Part shown: piece after piece, positions 18,299 to 26,354 of the stretch
Numbering within the stretch: the stretch's first letter is position 1
How the letters are laid out: each line of letters begins with the position of its first letter
Assembly: GCA_913043005.1 (NCBI GenBank)
Contig: CAJWKU010000005.1
Coordinates: 1 to 64,000 of the forward strand
DNA length: 64,000 bases
Direction of reading: 5' to 3'
Origin: an uncultured Cryomorphaceae bacterium
GTDB taxonomy: Bacteria; Bacteroidota; Bacteroidia; Flavobacteriales; Schleiferiaceae
The notes under the pieces: model-generated
What the model was told of the DNA's origin: nothing
The model's database searches: none
The model's input: the letters and a program-made list of their open reading frames with translations, nothing else
Made by a program: the position numbers and the translations under genes

Positions 18299-19249
18299 AT
18301 GTCTTCATTAGTAGATCATGATTTTCAATTTCCCGGACAAACTTCTGTTTACAAGGGAAAGGTTAGAGATGTTTACACTATTAATAGTGATTTTATTCTT
18401 ATGGTAGCTTCTGATCGGCTTTCAGCATTTGATGTTGTGCTGCCTCAAGGAATTCCTCATAAAGGCCAAGTGCTCAACGAAATGGCTAAATATTTTTTTG
18501 AGAGCACTGCGGATATTGTTTCTAATTGGCATATCGCTTCTCCGGATCCAGTTGTTACTTTTGGTCGAAAAGCCGTCCCTTTTAAAGTTGAAATGGTGAT
18601 TCGAGGATATTTGAGTGGCCACGCGTCAAGGGTATATTCTCAAGGTGAAAGAAATTTGTGTGGTGTTTCGATGCCAAATGGTTTAAAAGAAGATGACGAA
18701 TTCCCTGAACCAATTATTACTCCAACAACAAAAGAAAGTATAGGTGCCCATGACCAAGATATATCAAGAGAAAGTATTTTGTCGAAAGGTATTGTCTCGA
18801 AAGATGACTATGATCAATTAGAAAGCTACACCAAAAAATTGTTTTCTCGGGGTCAAGAAATGGCGACAAAAAGAGGATTGATTTTAGTGGATACAAAATA
18901 TGAGTTTGGCAAATTAAAAGATGGGACCATTATATTAATTGACGAGATTCATACTCCAGATTCTTCCAGATATTTTCTTAAAGACGGATACCATGAACGA
19001 CAGAAGGAGGGTGTCTCTCAAAAGCAATTATCTAAAGAATTCGTGCGGCAGTTTCTAATATCACATGGATTCCAAGGAGAAGATGGTCAGGATGTCCCCG
19101 AACTCAGTTCAGATTGGATAAAGTCCGTATCGTCACGTTATATTGAATTATATGAAAAGATGACTGGTAATTCTTTTACTCCTGCAGAATCATCAGATAT
19201 TCCGGCTAGAATAGAAAATAATGTTAGAAATTTTTTATCACAAATTTGA
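18299..19249 (+). CDS. purC: Phosphoribosylaminoimidazole-succinocarboxamide synthase
   Basis: It joins aspartate to carboxyaminoimidazole ribotide with ATP (SAICAR synthesis) in purine biosynthesis. The 316-residue chain has YKGKVRDVYTI (the glycine-rich ATP motif), VASDRLSAFDVVLP, VEMVIRGYLSGHASRVY, GLILVDTKYEFG and IILIDEIHTPDSSRY. The length fits the longer SAICAR synthases of Bacteroidota. The barrel-like gene follows after only 6 bases. purL of the same pathway is also in the window (49527) but not linked. Confidence 0.97.
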   Translation: MSSLVDHDFQFPGQTSVYKGKVRDVYTINSDFILMVASDRLSAFDVVLPQGIPHKGQVLNEMAKYFFESTADIVSNWHIASPDPVVTFGRKAVPFKVEMVIRGYLSGHASRVYSQGERNLCGVSMPNGLKEDDEFPEPIITPTTKESIGAHDQDISRESILSKGIVSKDDYDQLESYTKKLFSRGQEMATKRGLILVDTKYEFGKLKDGTIILIDEIHTPDSSRYFLKDGYHERQKEGVSQKQLSKEFVRQFLISHGFQGEDGQDVPELSSDWIKSVSSRYIELYEKMTGNSFTPAESSDIPARIENNVRNFLSQI

Positions 19250-19255
19250 AGGTTT

Positions 19256-19870
19256 ATGGTAAAGCTTTTGTTGGGTAAAGTATTAACTTTTGTTCTAATA
19301 TTTTTTTTAGCTCAACGAGCAAGTGCTCAATTTGCTAGTCATGGACTGTCTGCAGGGATTCATATTTCCAATTTGAATGTTGTTCCTTCTGCTGCACTCA
19401 ATAACCCTCTTGCTTTTTATTATCAACCTCAAGCTGGTTATCATATCGGTGGATATTATAGAACTGGGTTGGGTTTAGTTTATTTTCAACCTCAATCATG
19501 GATAACAATCTTGAATCATTCCATAAATTATAGAGATAATATTTCTGGAGTGCTTTGGGAGGATAACATAGATTTGATCAGATTGGATGTGCCTTTAGAG
19601 ATGGGTATTCATGTAGGGCCTTTTTCAGCTCTTTATGCACCCGTTTTTTCCATTCCCCTTAGGACTCAGAGTTTAATGGATATTCAATTAAATAAAAGTG
19701 GAAGTTGGTCCAATCAGATTGGAATTGGTTTTAAGTTAATGGCATTTCAAGTGTCTTTGAGATATGAAAGTCCCCATACTTTCACAAAGGCTCTAGCAAT
19801 CGAGAGTTTCCAATCCACATATGCAGTTGAAATATCGCAAATAGTTGCAGTGGTTTCTATGCGGTTGTAA
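19256..19870 (+). CDS. Secreted beta-barrel-like outer-membrane protein
   Basis: A 204-residue protein with a signal peptide (hydrophobic residues about 4-22, ending ASAQ) followed by alternating strands and many aromatic residues: YHIGGYYRTGLGLVYFQP, FSALYAPVFSIPLR, NQIGIGFKLMAFQVSLRYE. The last residues (QIVAVVSMRL) could be the closing strand. This resembles small OMP_b-brl/PorT-like barrels of Bacteroidota, but I cannot assign it to a named protein. It follows purC by 6 bases, so it is probably co-transcribed. Its 3' end overlaps the convergent exonuclease gene by 14 bases. Confidence 0.62.
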   Translation: MVKLLLGKVLTFVLIFFLAQRASAQFASHGLSAGIHISNLNVVPSAALNNPLAFYYQPQAGYHIGGYYRTGLGLVYFQPQSWITILNHSINYRDNISGVLWEDNIDLIRLDVPLEMGIHVGPFSALYAPVFSIPLRTQSLMDIQLNKSGSWSNQIGIGFKLMAFQVSLRYESPHTFTKALAIESFQSTYAVEISQIVAVVSMRL

Positions 19871-21224
19871 ATTCTATCGGCTTAATTTTATAATCCTTGA
19901 GCGATTTAATGATCAGACTATTTAGGTATACAGATTTATCTACTCGTGTGCTTTTCTTTTTTAGTAGATGCCAATTGGTTTGATCAGTTACCAGGGCCAC
20001 AGAAGAATATCCTATAAATTCGTAGTTTTCAATTAGATAAAGGGTATTGGTACCTATTTTATTCCCTGCATCTATCAATATCATTTGATTTTCAGGATAG
20101 GTTAGTTTTTGTAAAATAGCATGGGCTTGAACTGGTCTTTCTAATTTTTGAGATTGATTTACTAAATTAATTCCAAAGTCATTTTTTAATTTTTTAAGTT
20201 CTTTTTTTACCCCATTAATATGGCTTGGAAGAACAATTTTTTCAACCGGCATCTTTAAACTCTTTGATATTTCGGCTAACCAACGGTAGCCTTCCTTTAA
20301 ACTTTCAACTAATAGTAACGGTTTATCATGTCGTATTTTTCTAATATCCCAAAGAGGTTTTTGTTCGCTGGGGATTGTGAAAAGACCTAGTTTAAGACTA
20401 AACTTGTCTTTGGGAGTATTGTATTTAGGCTTTAGGCTCATAAGCTCAATATGTTCCAAAATTTCTGCCATTAACAAACTCCCTGTTTCCTCGATTCTAA
20501 TATTTTCAACTTCTTTCTGAAGAGCAATGGCTTTTTCATTTGTTGATAGAAAGTGTCTATCAATTCTCACTCTCAGTTGATCACTTTTACCGACATAGAT
20601 AACCTCTCCTTTTGAATTAAATAGGTAATAAACACCAATAGTCTTTACTAAATTTTCAATCAGCTTGCTGAATGCATGCTTTCCCGTAACAGAAGGTTGT
20701 TTCAAATAAACTCCTTCAATATATTTCTCTCTATCTTTTTCTAATAAAATCTCAAGAAGCTTGACAGTCGCACGTGCGTCTCCGTCAGCTCTGTGCCTTT
20801 TTGAATTAATTATTTCTAGTTCCTTACATATTGTTGCAAGTCCATATGCTGGAAGATTAGGTAAAAACTTTTCTGCCAAAGGAATTGTGTCTATCACTGG
20901 TCTACTAAAATCATAACCAAGATTGTAAAACTCTTGTCTTAATATCCGATAATCAAAACTCGCGTTGTGCGCAACAAAAACAGAATCCTCAGTTATTTGT
21001 ATGATTCGTTTAGCTATTTCATGAAACTTCGGGGCATTAACTAAATCTGATGGCTTTATTCCTGTAAGCTTTTGTACAAATTTTGGAATTTCGCAGTCTA
21101 CTTGGACTAAGGAAATAAATTGGTCGACTATTTTTTTTCCATTAAAAAGAAATATCGCAATTTCAATTATCCTCTCTTCTCCAACTTTTCCTCCAGTTGC
21201 CTCAATATCTATAACTGCGAACAT
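19857..21224 (-). CDS. DEDDh exonuclease fused to a GIY-YIG nuclease domain
   Basis: A 455-residue fusion. Residues 1-165 form a DnaQ/epsilon-type 3'-5' exonuclease: VIDIEATG (D6, E8), HNASFDYR (86-93) and HRADGDAR (144-151) supply the DEDDh residues. Residues about 195-275 are a GIY-YIG domain like that of UvrC/Cho: GVYYLFN and VIYVGKSDQLRVRIDRHF. About 180 residues follow that I do not recognise. Fusions of this kind are annotated as polymerase III epsilon-like or Cho-like proteins and are thought to act in DNA repair; the substrate is not known. It follows the YggS-type gene by 3 bases at the end of the serC operon. Confidence 0.88.
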   Translation of the reverse strand: MFAVIDIEATGGKVGEERIIEIAIFLFNGKKIVDQFISLVQVDCEIPKFVQKLTGIKPSDLVNAPKFHEIAKRIIQITEDSVFVAHNASFDYRILRQEFYNLGYDFSRPVIDTIPLAEKFLPNLPAYGLATICKELEIINSKRHRADGDARATVKLLEILLEKDREKYIEGVYLKQPSVTGKHAFSKLIENLVKTIGVYYLFNSKGEVIYVGKSDQLRVRIDRHFLSTNEKAIALQKEVENIRIEETGSLLMAEILEHIELMSLKPKYNTPKDKFSLKLGLFTIPSEQKPLWDIRKIRHDKPLLLVESLKEGYRWLAEISKSLKMPVEKIVLPSHINGVKKELKKLKNDFGINLVNQSQKLERPVQAHAILQKLTYPENQMILIDAGNKIGTNTLYLIENYEFIGYSSVALVTDQTNWHLLKKKSTRVDKSVYLNSLIIKSLKDYKIKPIEFTTA

Positions 21225-21227
21225 ATT

Positions 21228-21890
21228 TTAATAATTACGCTCGCCAAATAATGCTGTCCCCAAACGAATCATATTAGATCCTTCTCTTATAGCAATTTTA
21301 AAATCCCCGCTCATTCCAGTGCTTAATATGTCAAAATGAGATGAATTACTTTTTCTTTTTAATTGATCAAAAAGTTCTTTAAGAATTGAGAATTCATGGG
21401 TGATTTGATTTTCATTATCTGTAAATGAAGCCATACCCATTAAACCCCTTACGCGAACATTTTCATAATTATTCAAATTATTGTTTTTCACTAAATCCAT
21501 TAATTCTGGAATTGAAAATCCAGCCTTAGTTTCTTCTTGAGATATGTGCACTTGAATTAATATATCTACAATTCTGCCTGCTTTTCTTGCCTCTTTATCT
21601 ATTATTCTTAGAGCTTTAGTTCTGTCTACTCCATGAATTAAGTGAACGAAACCGATAAAATCTTTTATTTTGTTGGTTTGAATTCGTCCAATCATATGCC
21701 ATCGGATATCTTTTGGAAGTCTTTCCGCTTTTGCTTTTAAATCTTGAACTTTATTTTCCCCAAAATCTCTTTGCCCAAAATCATATGCATCTTTTATAAG
21801 AGTATCTGGTTTTGTTTTGCTTACTGCAACTAGAGTAACATTATTCCCAATTTCCTTAAGAATATCACTTATTTTTTTTCTTATTTCCAT
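21228..21890 (-). CDS. YggS/PROSC-family pyridoxal phosphate homeostasis protein
   Basis: A 220-residue single-domain PLP-binding barrel protein. The cofactor lysine is K25 in VAVSKTKP. FGENKVQDLKAKA, WHMIGRIQTNK, RGLMGMAS and LSTGMSGDFKIAIREGSNMIRLGTALFG are the other family blocks. YggS homologues have no proven enzyme activity and keep the free PLP level in balance. It overlaps the DUF1015 gene by 10 bases. It sits in an operon with the PLP enzyme SerC, which fits its role. Confidence 0.95.
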   Translation of the reverse strand: MEIRKKISDILKEIGNNVTLVAVSKTKPDTLIKDAYDFGQRDFGENKVQDLKAKAERLPKDIRWHMIGRIQTNKIKDFIGFVHLIHGVDRTKALRIIDKEARKAGRIVDILIQVHISQEETKAGFSIPELMDLVKNNNLNNYENVRVRGLMGMASFTDNENQITHEFSILKELFDQLKRKSNSSHFDILSTGMSGDFKIAIREGSNMIRLGTALFGERNY

Positions 21891-23011
21891 GAAAAAAGTA
21901 TCATTCCTGAACGTAATTTAGGTTCAATATATGTGCTTTTCGGTGGGAGCATAGTTGCGTTGTCCGAGGCTTCTTGAATTTGATTCCAAGATGGAGAGCA
22001 GGATATAAATAAAACCTCATTTTTTTTTCTCTTTCCCTTTATTTCTTTTGGACTTCTGTTACCTGCAATATATCTTATTCTTGGATCATTCCTTTCATCA
22101 ATAATATTCCAAAAAGGAGAAAGCACATTTTCACAGAGCCATTTTGATTCAGGAAAGGATAAATCATCTTTTTTGATATGCCACCAGCCTCGATCATCTA
22201 ATGCATATATGCCTGTTTTAGGTAGACTATTTGGTGACTTGTTAAGCCTTTTTGCTTCTAACTCATGAGCCCAATCTAAATTATTTACACATGGTCCTTT
22301 TACAAGTCTGTAGAAGGGAGCGATTTTAAGTTGTTCATTGCTAATGACCATAGCTAAAACACCATTAGATTCTCCAACTAGCGCTGATGAGGAAAGGCGG
22401 TGGTGACCATCAGCAACATAAAATTTATCGATAGCTTCAGAAGCTTTTATTATGATTCTAATATTTTCTTTAGATGGAATCCATATCTTATGAAATACCC
22501 CATCAGCTGTGGCGAAATCGGCTTCAGGTCTAGTTTTCATAGTTTCATACATAGCTTGCTCCCAAGCGGTATTTCTCTCCCTTGCCAACAGTATTGGTTC
22601 AGCATGGAATCCTATATTTTTCAAATAATTTGAAAATAGTGCTTCTCGCTTTTTAATAGTGTTCTCGTGTTTTAATATTTTACCCTTATCGTAGTCCTCA
22701 ATTGACGCTAGTCCAATGACCCCTGTAAATTTTCCGTTAGCACTTTTTTGTTCATATATATACAAATTAGTATTTTCATCTTTTATGAAATTCCTGTTTT
22801 CTAGGAAGTGTTCAAAGCTTTTCCTTATCGACGCAAATTGTTCTTTTTTGCTTTTTGCTTGAGGTTTTATTACGTGAAGAAATGAAAATTTATTTGTAGC
22901 TAGTTTCTCGTTTAATTCTTTTTTAGAGTAACTCTTATAGGTTCTAGTGCTAACTAAAGCGGCAAGAGCTCTCGGAGCCCTTATTGCGGCAAAAGAATTT
23001 AACTTTGGCAT
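21881..23011 (-). CDS. DUF1015 family protein
   Basis: A 376-residue protein of the DUF1015 family. The N-terminal SFAAIRAPRALAALVSTRTY and central FYVADGHHRLSSSALVGE are the family marks, and the C-terminus (LPPKSTYIEPKLRSGM) is typical. No biochemical function is established, though the DGHHR motif suggests a catalytic or metal-binding site. In Bacteroidota it is regularly found next to serA and serC, as here (1 base after serA), so a link to serine or PLP metabolism is inferred. Confidence 0.9.
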   Translation of the reverse strand: MPKLNSFAAIRAPRALAALVSTRTYKSYSKKELNEKLATNKFSFLHVIKPQAKSKKEQFASIRKSFEHFLENRNFIKDENTNLYIYEQKSANGKFTGVIGLASIEDYDKGKILKHENTIKKREALFSNYLKNIGFHAEPILLARERNTAWEQAMYETMKTRPEADFATADGVFHKIWIPSKENIRIIIKASEAIDKFYVADGHHRLSSSALVGESNGVLAMVISNEQLKIAPFYRLVKGPCVNNLDWAHELEAKRLNKSPNSLPKTGIYALDDRGWWHIKKDDLSFPESKWLCENVLSPFWNIIDERNDPRIRYIAGNRSPKEIKGKRKKNEVLFISCSPSWNQIQEASDNATMLPPKSTYIEPKLRSGMILFSWK

Positions 23012-23012
23012 A

Positions 23013-23960
23013 TTACTCGGACAAAGTAATAATTTGATTTGCTAGCTCCAGTCCAATTCGGTTTTGGGCTTCTCTGGTAGCTGCTCCAATATGAGGAGTT
23101 AAAGATATTGAAGGGTTCATCAGTAGCTTAATTGCAGGGTTTGGTTCATTGTTAAAAACGTCAATAGCTGCGCCAGCGATGAGTTTTGACTCAAGAGCAA
23201 TATCCAGGGCTTCCTCGTTCACCACTCCTCCTCTTGAGGTGTTTATGATATAGGATCCCTTCTTCATTTTTGCTATTTCTTTTTTTCCAATCACCTCACT
23301 TTTTCCTCCAATATGTAAAGTAATGATATCAGAGGTTTTCAGAATTTCATCCATACTAAGAAGTTTTGCTGATGTTTTTATACTTTGTCCATCAGCAAAG
23401 AGTACCTCAAACCCCCCATTTTTTAAAAATGGATCGTGAACTTGTATCTCCATCCCAATTCCAAAAGCGATTTTGCCAACAGCTTTTCCAATTCTACCAA
23501 AACCTATTATTCCAATTTTTTTTCCGCGAAGTTCAGAACCGCTGGCATAAGCTTTTTTTAAATCTTTAAAGCGTGACTCTCCTTCTAATGGCATTTGTCT
23601 ATTAGAATCATGCAGATGACGCAGTAATCCACTCATATGCGCAAAAACTAGTTCCGCAACACTATTACTGCTAGCTCCAGGGGTATTGAATACCTCGCAA
23701 CCTTTTGATTTGGCATACTCAACATCTATGTTGTCCATTCCAACTCCACCACGTCCAATCATTTTGAGGTTTGGACATGAGTCTATTAATTCTTTTCTGG
23801 CAGTTGTTGCCGATCGAACTAGTAAAACATCAACTTGACTAGAATTGATATAATCAGCGAGTTTATTTTGAGCAACTTTAGTTGTTATTACTTCATGTCC
23901 AGATTTAATAAGAAGTTTTCTACCTACATCTGCAATTCCGTCATTCGCGAGGATTTTCAT
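23013..23960 (-). CDS. serA: D-3-phosphoglycerate dehydrogenase (short form)
   Basis: It oxidises 3-phosphoglycerate to 3-phosphohydroxypyruvate, the first step of serine synthesis. The chain of 315 residues lacks the C-terminal ACT/regulatory domains of longer SerA enzymes. The NAD-binding GFGRIG (153-158) is preceded by GRGGVGMDNID. The catalytic arginine is in NTSRGGVVNEEAL, and LTPHIGAATREA carries the catalytic histidine. Without an ACT domain, feedback by serine is unlikely. It lies 22 bases after serC. Confidence 0.95.
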   Translation of the reverse strand: MKILANDGIADVGRKLLIKSGHEVITTKVAQNKLADYINSSQVDVLLVRSATTARKELIDSCPNLKMIGRGGVGMDNIDVEYAKSKGCEVFNTPGASSNSVAELVFAHMSGLLRHLHDSNRQMPLEGESRFKDLKKAYASGSELRGKKIGIIGFGRIGKAVGKIAFGIGMEIQVHDPFLKNGGFEVLFADGQSIKTSAKLLSMDEILKTSDIITLHIGGKSEVIGKKEIAKMKKGSYIINTSRGGVVNEEALDIALESKLIAGAAIDVFNNEPNPAIKLLMNPSISLTPHIGAATREAQNRIGLELANQIITLSE

Positions 23961-23982
23961 TTTTTATTTTTTTGATAGGTTT

Positions 23983-25047
23983 TTATGAAAGTTCAATTTG
24001 TTTCATTATGTCCACAAGCGTTTTAACGCTTTCAAAGGGCAAGGCATTATAGATAGATGCACGATAACCTCCAACTGATCGATGCCCATTTATCCCTACA
24101 ATACCAGATTCTGCACAAAATGAATTGAATTTATTTTTTAAAGAATCATCATTTAATAGGAAGCAAACATTCATGTTTGAGCGATCTTCTTTATCTGCAG
24201 TGCCCTGGAAAAGAGAATTGCGATCTATTTCTTCGTAAATATATTTTGCTTTTAAATCATTTTGTTTTTCCACAACCCCCAAGCCACCTATTTTTTTTAT
24301 CCATCGTAGAGTCAGTAAAGATGTGTAAACACTAAAAACCGGAGGGGTATTAAACATTGATTCAGAATTAATGTGTTTTCTATAGTCCAACATACTTGGG
24401 ATCAACCTTGAAGTTTTTCCAAGTGCACTTTTTCTTACCGCAATTAACGTTGCGCCTGCAGGGCCAAGGTTTTTTTGAGCTCCTGCATAGATGAGGCTAA
24501 ACTGATTAAAATTTATTTTTTTACTGAAAATATCAGATGACATATCACAAATCAATGGAATTTTAGTTTTAGGAATATCTTTCATTTGAGTACCAACAAT
24601 TGTGTTGTTTGAGGTAAAATGAATGTAGTTGAGATTATCGCTCGTATTGATATTTTTTGGTATATAACTGAATTTTTTATCCGCCGAGGAACCAATTTCA
24701 ACAATATCCCCAAAAAGTGCAGCTTCAGCTGCTGCTTTTTTAGCCCATGTCCCAGTAACCAGGTAACCTGCTTTCCCGTCACTATGCATAAAATTATAAG
24801 GGGCCATGCAAAATTGTAAACTCGCACCACCTTGCAAGAAGAGTATCTCAAAGTCATCATCAAGGCCCATGATTTCTTTTGATAGTGATCTAGCTTCATC
24901 CATGACATCAACAAAATTTTTATCCCTGTGACTTATCTCTAGAAGAGATAGTCCCATTCCATTAAAGTCATTCACTGCCTCTGAGGCTCCCATTATAACC
25001 TCTGGGGCTAGAATACAAGGTCCAGCAGAAAAATTATGTTTTTTCAT
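23983..25047 (-). CDS. serC: Phosphoserine aminotransferase
   Basis: A class V aminotransferase that converts 3-phosphohydroxypyruvate and glutamate to phosphoserine and 2-oxoglutarate; it can also act in vitamin B6 synthesis. The 354-residue chain starts with HNFSAGPCILAPEV, and the PLP lysine is K192 in YAGAQKNLGPAG. GLSLLEISHRDK and SMFNTPPVFSVYTSLL are further signatures. It is the first gene of serC-serA-DUF1015-yggS-exonuclease and has a perfect -7 box about 40 bases upstream. No gene for phosphoserine phosphatase is in the window. Confidence 0.97.
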   Translation of the reverse strand: MKKHNFSAGPCILAPEVIMGASEAVNDFNGMGLSLLEISHRDKNFVDVMDEARSLSKEIMGLDDDFEILFLQGGASLQFCMAPYNFMHSDGKAGYLVTGTWAKKAAAEAALFGDIVEIGSSADKKFSYIPKNINTSDNLNYIHFTSNNTIVGTQMKDIPKTKIPLICDMSSDIFSKKINFNQFSLIYAGAQKNLGPAGATLIAVRKSALGKTSRLIPSMLDYRKHINSESMFNTPPVFSVYTSLLTLRWIKKIGGLGVVEKQNDLKAKYIYEEIDRNSLFQGTADKEDRSNMNVCFLLNDDSLKNKFNSFCAESGIVGINGHRSVGGYRASIYNALPFESVKTLVDIMKQIELS

Positions 25048-25087
25048 TCGAGAAATATTGTTGACATTGAGTTAAAAAATATTGATT

Positions 25088-25095
25088 CAAAGGTA
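25088..25095 (-). promoter_or_regulatory. -7 box for the serC operon
   Basis: On the minus strand TACCTTTG matches TAnnTTTG exactly, 40 bases before the serC ATG at 25047. The leader would be about 35 bases, AT-rich and without a clear hairpin. Confidence 0.48.
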
Positions 25096-25140
25096 TAAAT
25101 ACTCCATTAAGGCTGAAGTTCATTTTTATCAAGAATCAGA

Positions 25141-25965
25141 TCACTTTATTAACCATTTACCTCTTTTAAAGATTAAAATATCTTTAGCAAGAGTTGGTCC
25201 GAAGTCTGCATAATTATTTTTTAAACCACCGTGCATTGGCCCTAACCGATCGATAAATATTTCTGAACTTTTAGATCCGCTACGAATAGATGCTGTAACA
25301 GATGATGAATATCTTAATATTAAACGTATAGGAGGTTTACTGAAGTATTGGCCATTAAATTTCTTCACTTTGAAGACTGATGCACCAAAGTATATATTTT
25401 TTAAACCAACAATTATAGGCTCTACAGTTTTAATTTGCATCGAGTCACCATTTGGTCTGAATGTAAGAGCTAAGTATTGAGATTTCCTTCGAAAATGATT
25501 GGTTTGTATGTGATAGATGAGTCCTCCCGGCCATTTATTTTGAGTTAAAGCATCGAATTCATTAAAATCGGAGATATTACGAAGGCCCTGAACCCGAAAT
25601 TTATTCTTCTTCCTCAGTAAAAGTTGGCCAAAAAACTGATAACTGCCTTTCTCTAGAGGGACTGCCCAGGTGAATGCGTGTATTTTGTTATCCGATGATT
25701 TTGTATAAAGAACACCTTTTGGAAGATTCTTTTCATTTTCAAAATCATTCTCTCCCCAACCATTTTTTAATCCGAAATGCATAAGAGAATCAAGCTTTTG
25801 TCCCGCATTTAACCTACTAATAGATGTAGTATTAAGGTCTTGAAAGTTCAATTCTTTCAGCATTCTAAGAAATAAACTATCATTATTGAATTGATATTCT
25901 AAGTGAATAGGTTTTGCTAGACTCCCTAAAGAGGAAATTATAAGTATTGCCGTTAAGATTCTCAT
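25141..25965 (-). CDS. Secreted protein of unknown function in the ferredoxin operon
   Basis: A 274-residue protein with a signal peptide (residues 1-17, cleavage near SLAKP). The remainder looks like a two-domain secreted protein with KIHAFTWAVPLEKGSYQFFG and a C-terminal segment EIFIDRLGPMHGGLKNNYADFGPTLAKDILIFKRGKWLI. I recall similar Bacteroidota proteins with a phrase of the type FDHLSP...DGY.W..G.W near the end, all of unknown function. It starts 2 bases after the ferredoxin gene. No catalytic motif is recognised. Confidence 0.6.
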   Translation of the reverse strand: MRILTAILIISSLGSLAKPIHLEYQFNNDSLFLRMLKELNFQDLNTTSISRLNAGQKLDSLMHFGLKNGWGENDFENEKNLPKGVLYTKSSDNKIHAFTWAVPLEKGSYQFFGQLLLRKKNKFRVQGLRNISDFNEFDALTQNKWPGGLIYHIQTNHFRRKSQYLALTFRPNGDSMQIKTVEPIIVGLKNIYFGASVFKVKKFNGQYFSKPPIRLILRYSSSVTASIRSGSKSSEIFIDRLGPMHGGLKNNYADFGPTLAKDILIFKRGKWLIK

Positions 25966-25967
25966 TG

Positions 25968-26318
25968 CTACTCAGCGTGCAAAAAAGATTTCTTTGATTC
26001 TAATGCAGTTATGTTCTCAACATTATCTTCGTCAGGTACACAGCAATCAACTGGACATACCTCTGCACATTGAGGCGTTTCATGAAACCCGATGCACTCT
26101 GTGCATTTGTCGGTTGCTATGTAGTATAAATCAAAACTTACTGGTTCTTGAGGTTTTTCAGCATCGGTTTCAATTCCTGAAGTGCTCACAATGGAGCCTG
26201 TTAATTCGGTGCCTTCACCAAAACGCCATTCCATTCCGCCTTCGTAGATTGCAGTATTTGGGCATTCAGGTTCGCAAGCTCCGCAGTTTATGCATTCATC
26301 TGTAATCTTAATGGCCAT
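25968..26318 (-). CDS. Ferredoxin with two Fe-S cluster motifs
   Basis: A 116-residue ferredoxin. The first cluster motif uses C9, C12, C15 and C19 followed by proline ([12 protein letters not shown]). The second uses C72, C75, C84 and C88 ([18 protein letters not shown]), with two more cysteines (C92, C93) just after. About 50 residues between the motifs are unusually long and glycine/serine/glutamate rich ([13 protein letters not shown]). It is an electron carrier for an unidentified partner; the divergent LuxC-like reductase is the best candidate by context. Its promoter box interlocks with that of the reductase. Confidence 0.93.
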   Translation of the reverse strand: MAIKITDECINCGACEPECPNTAIYEGGMEWRFGEGTELTGSIVSTSGIETDAEKPQEPVSFDLYYIATDKCTECIGFHETPQCAEVCPVDCCVPDEDNVENITALESKKSFLHAE

Positions 26319-26335
26319 TACTCAATACTTTTACA

Positions 26336-26343
26336 CAAAGATA
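26336..26343 (-). promoter_or_regulatory. -7 box for the ferredoxin operon, interlocked with the luxC-like box
   Basis: On the minus strand TATCTTTG matches TAnnTTTG exactly, 17 bases before the ferredoxin ATG at 26318. Its TA shares two base pairs (26342-26343) with the box of the divergent acyl-CoA reductase gene, so both cannot easily be occupied at once. Confidence 0.58.
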
Positions 26344-26349
26344 CATTTG
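26342..26349 (+). promoter_or_regulatory. -7 box for the luxC-like gene, leaderless spacing
   Basis: TACATTTG matches TAnnTTTG exactly and is followed by TAATT and the ATG at 26355. Transcription would start at or next to the start codon. It overlaps the opposite box at 26342-26343. Confidence 0.6.
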
Positions 26350-26354
26350 TAATT

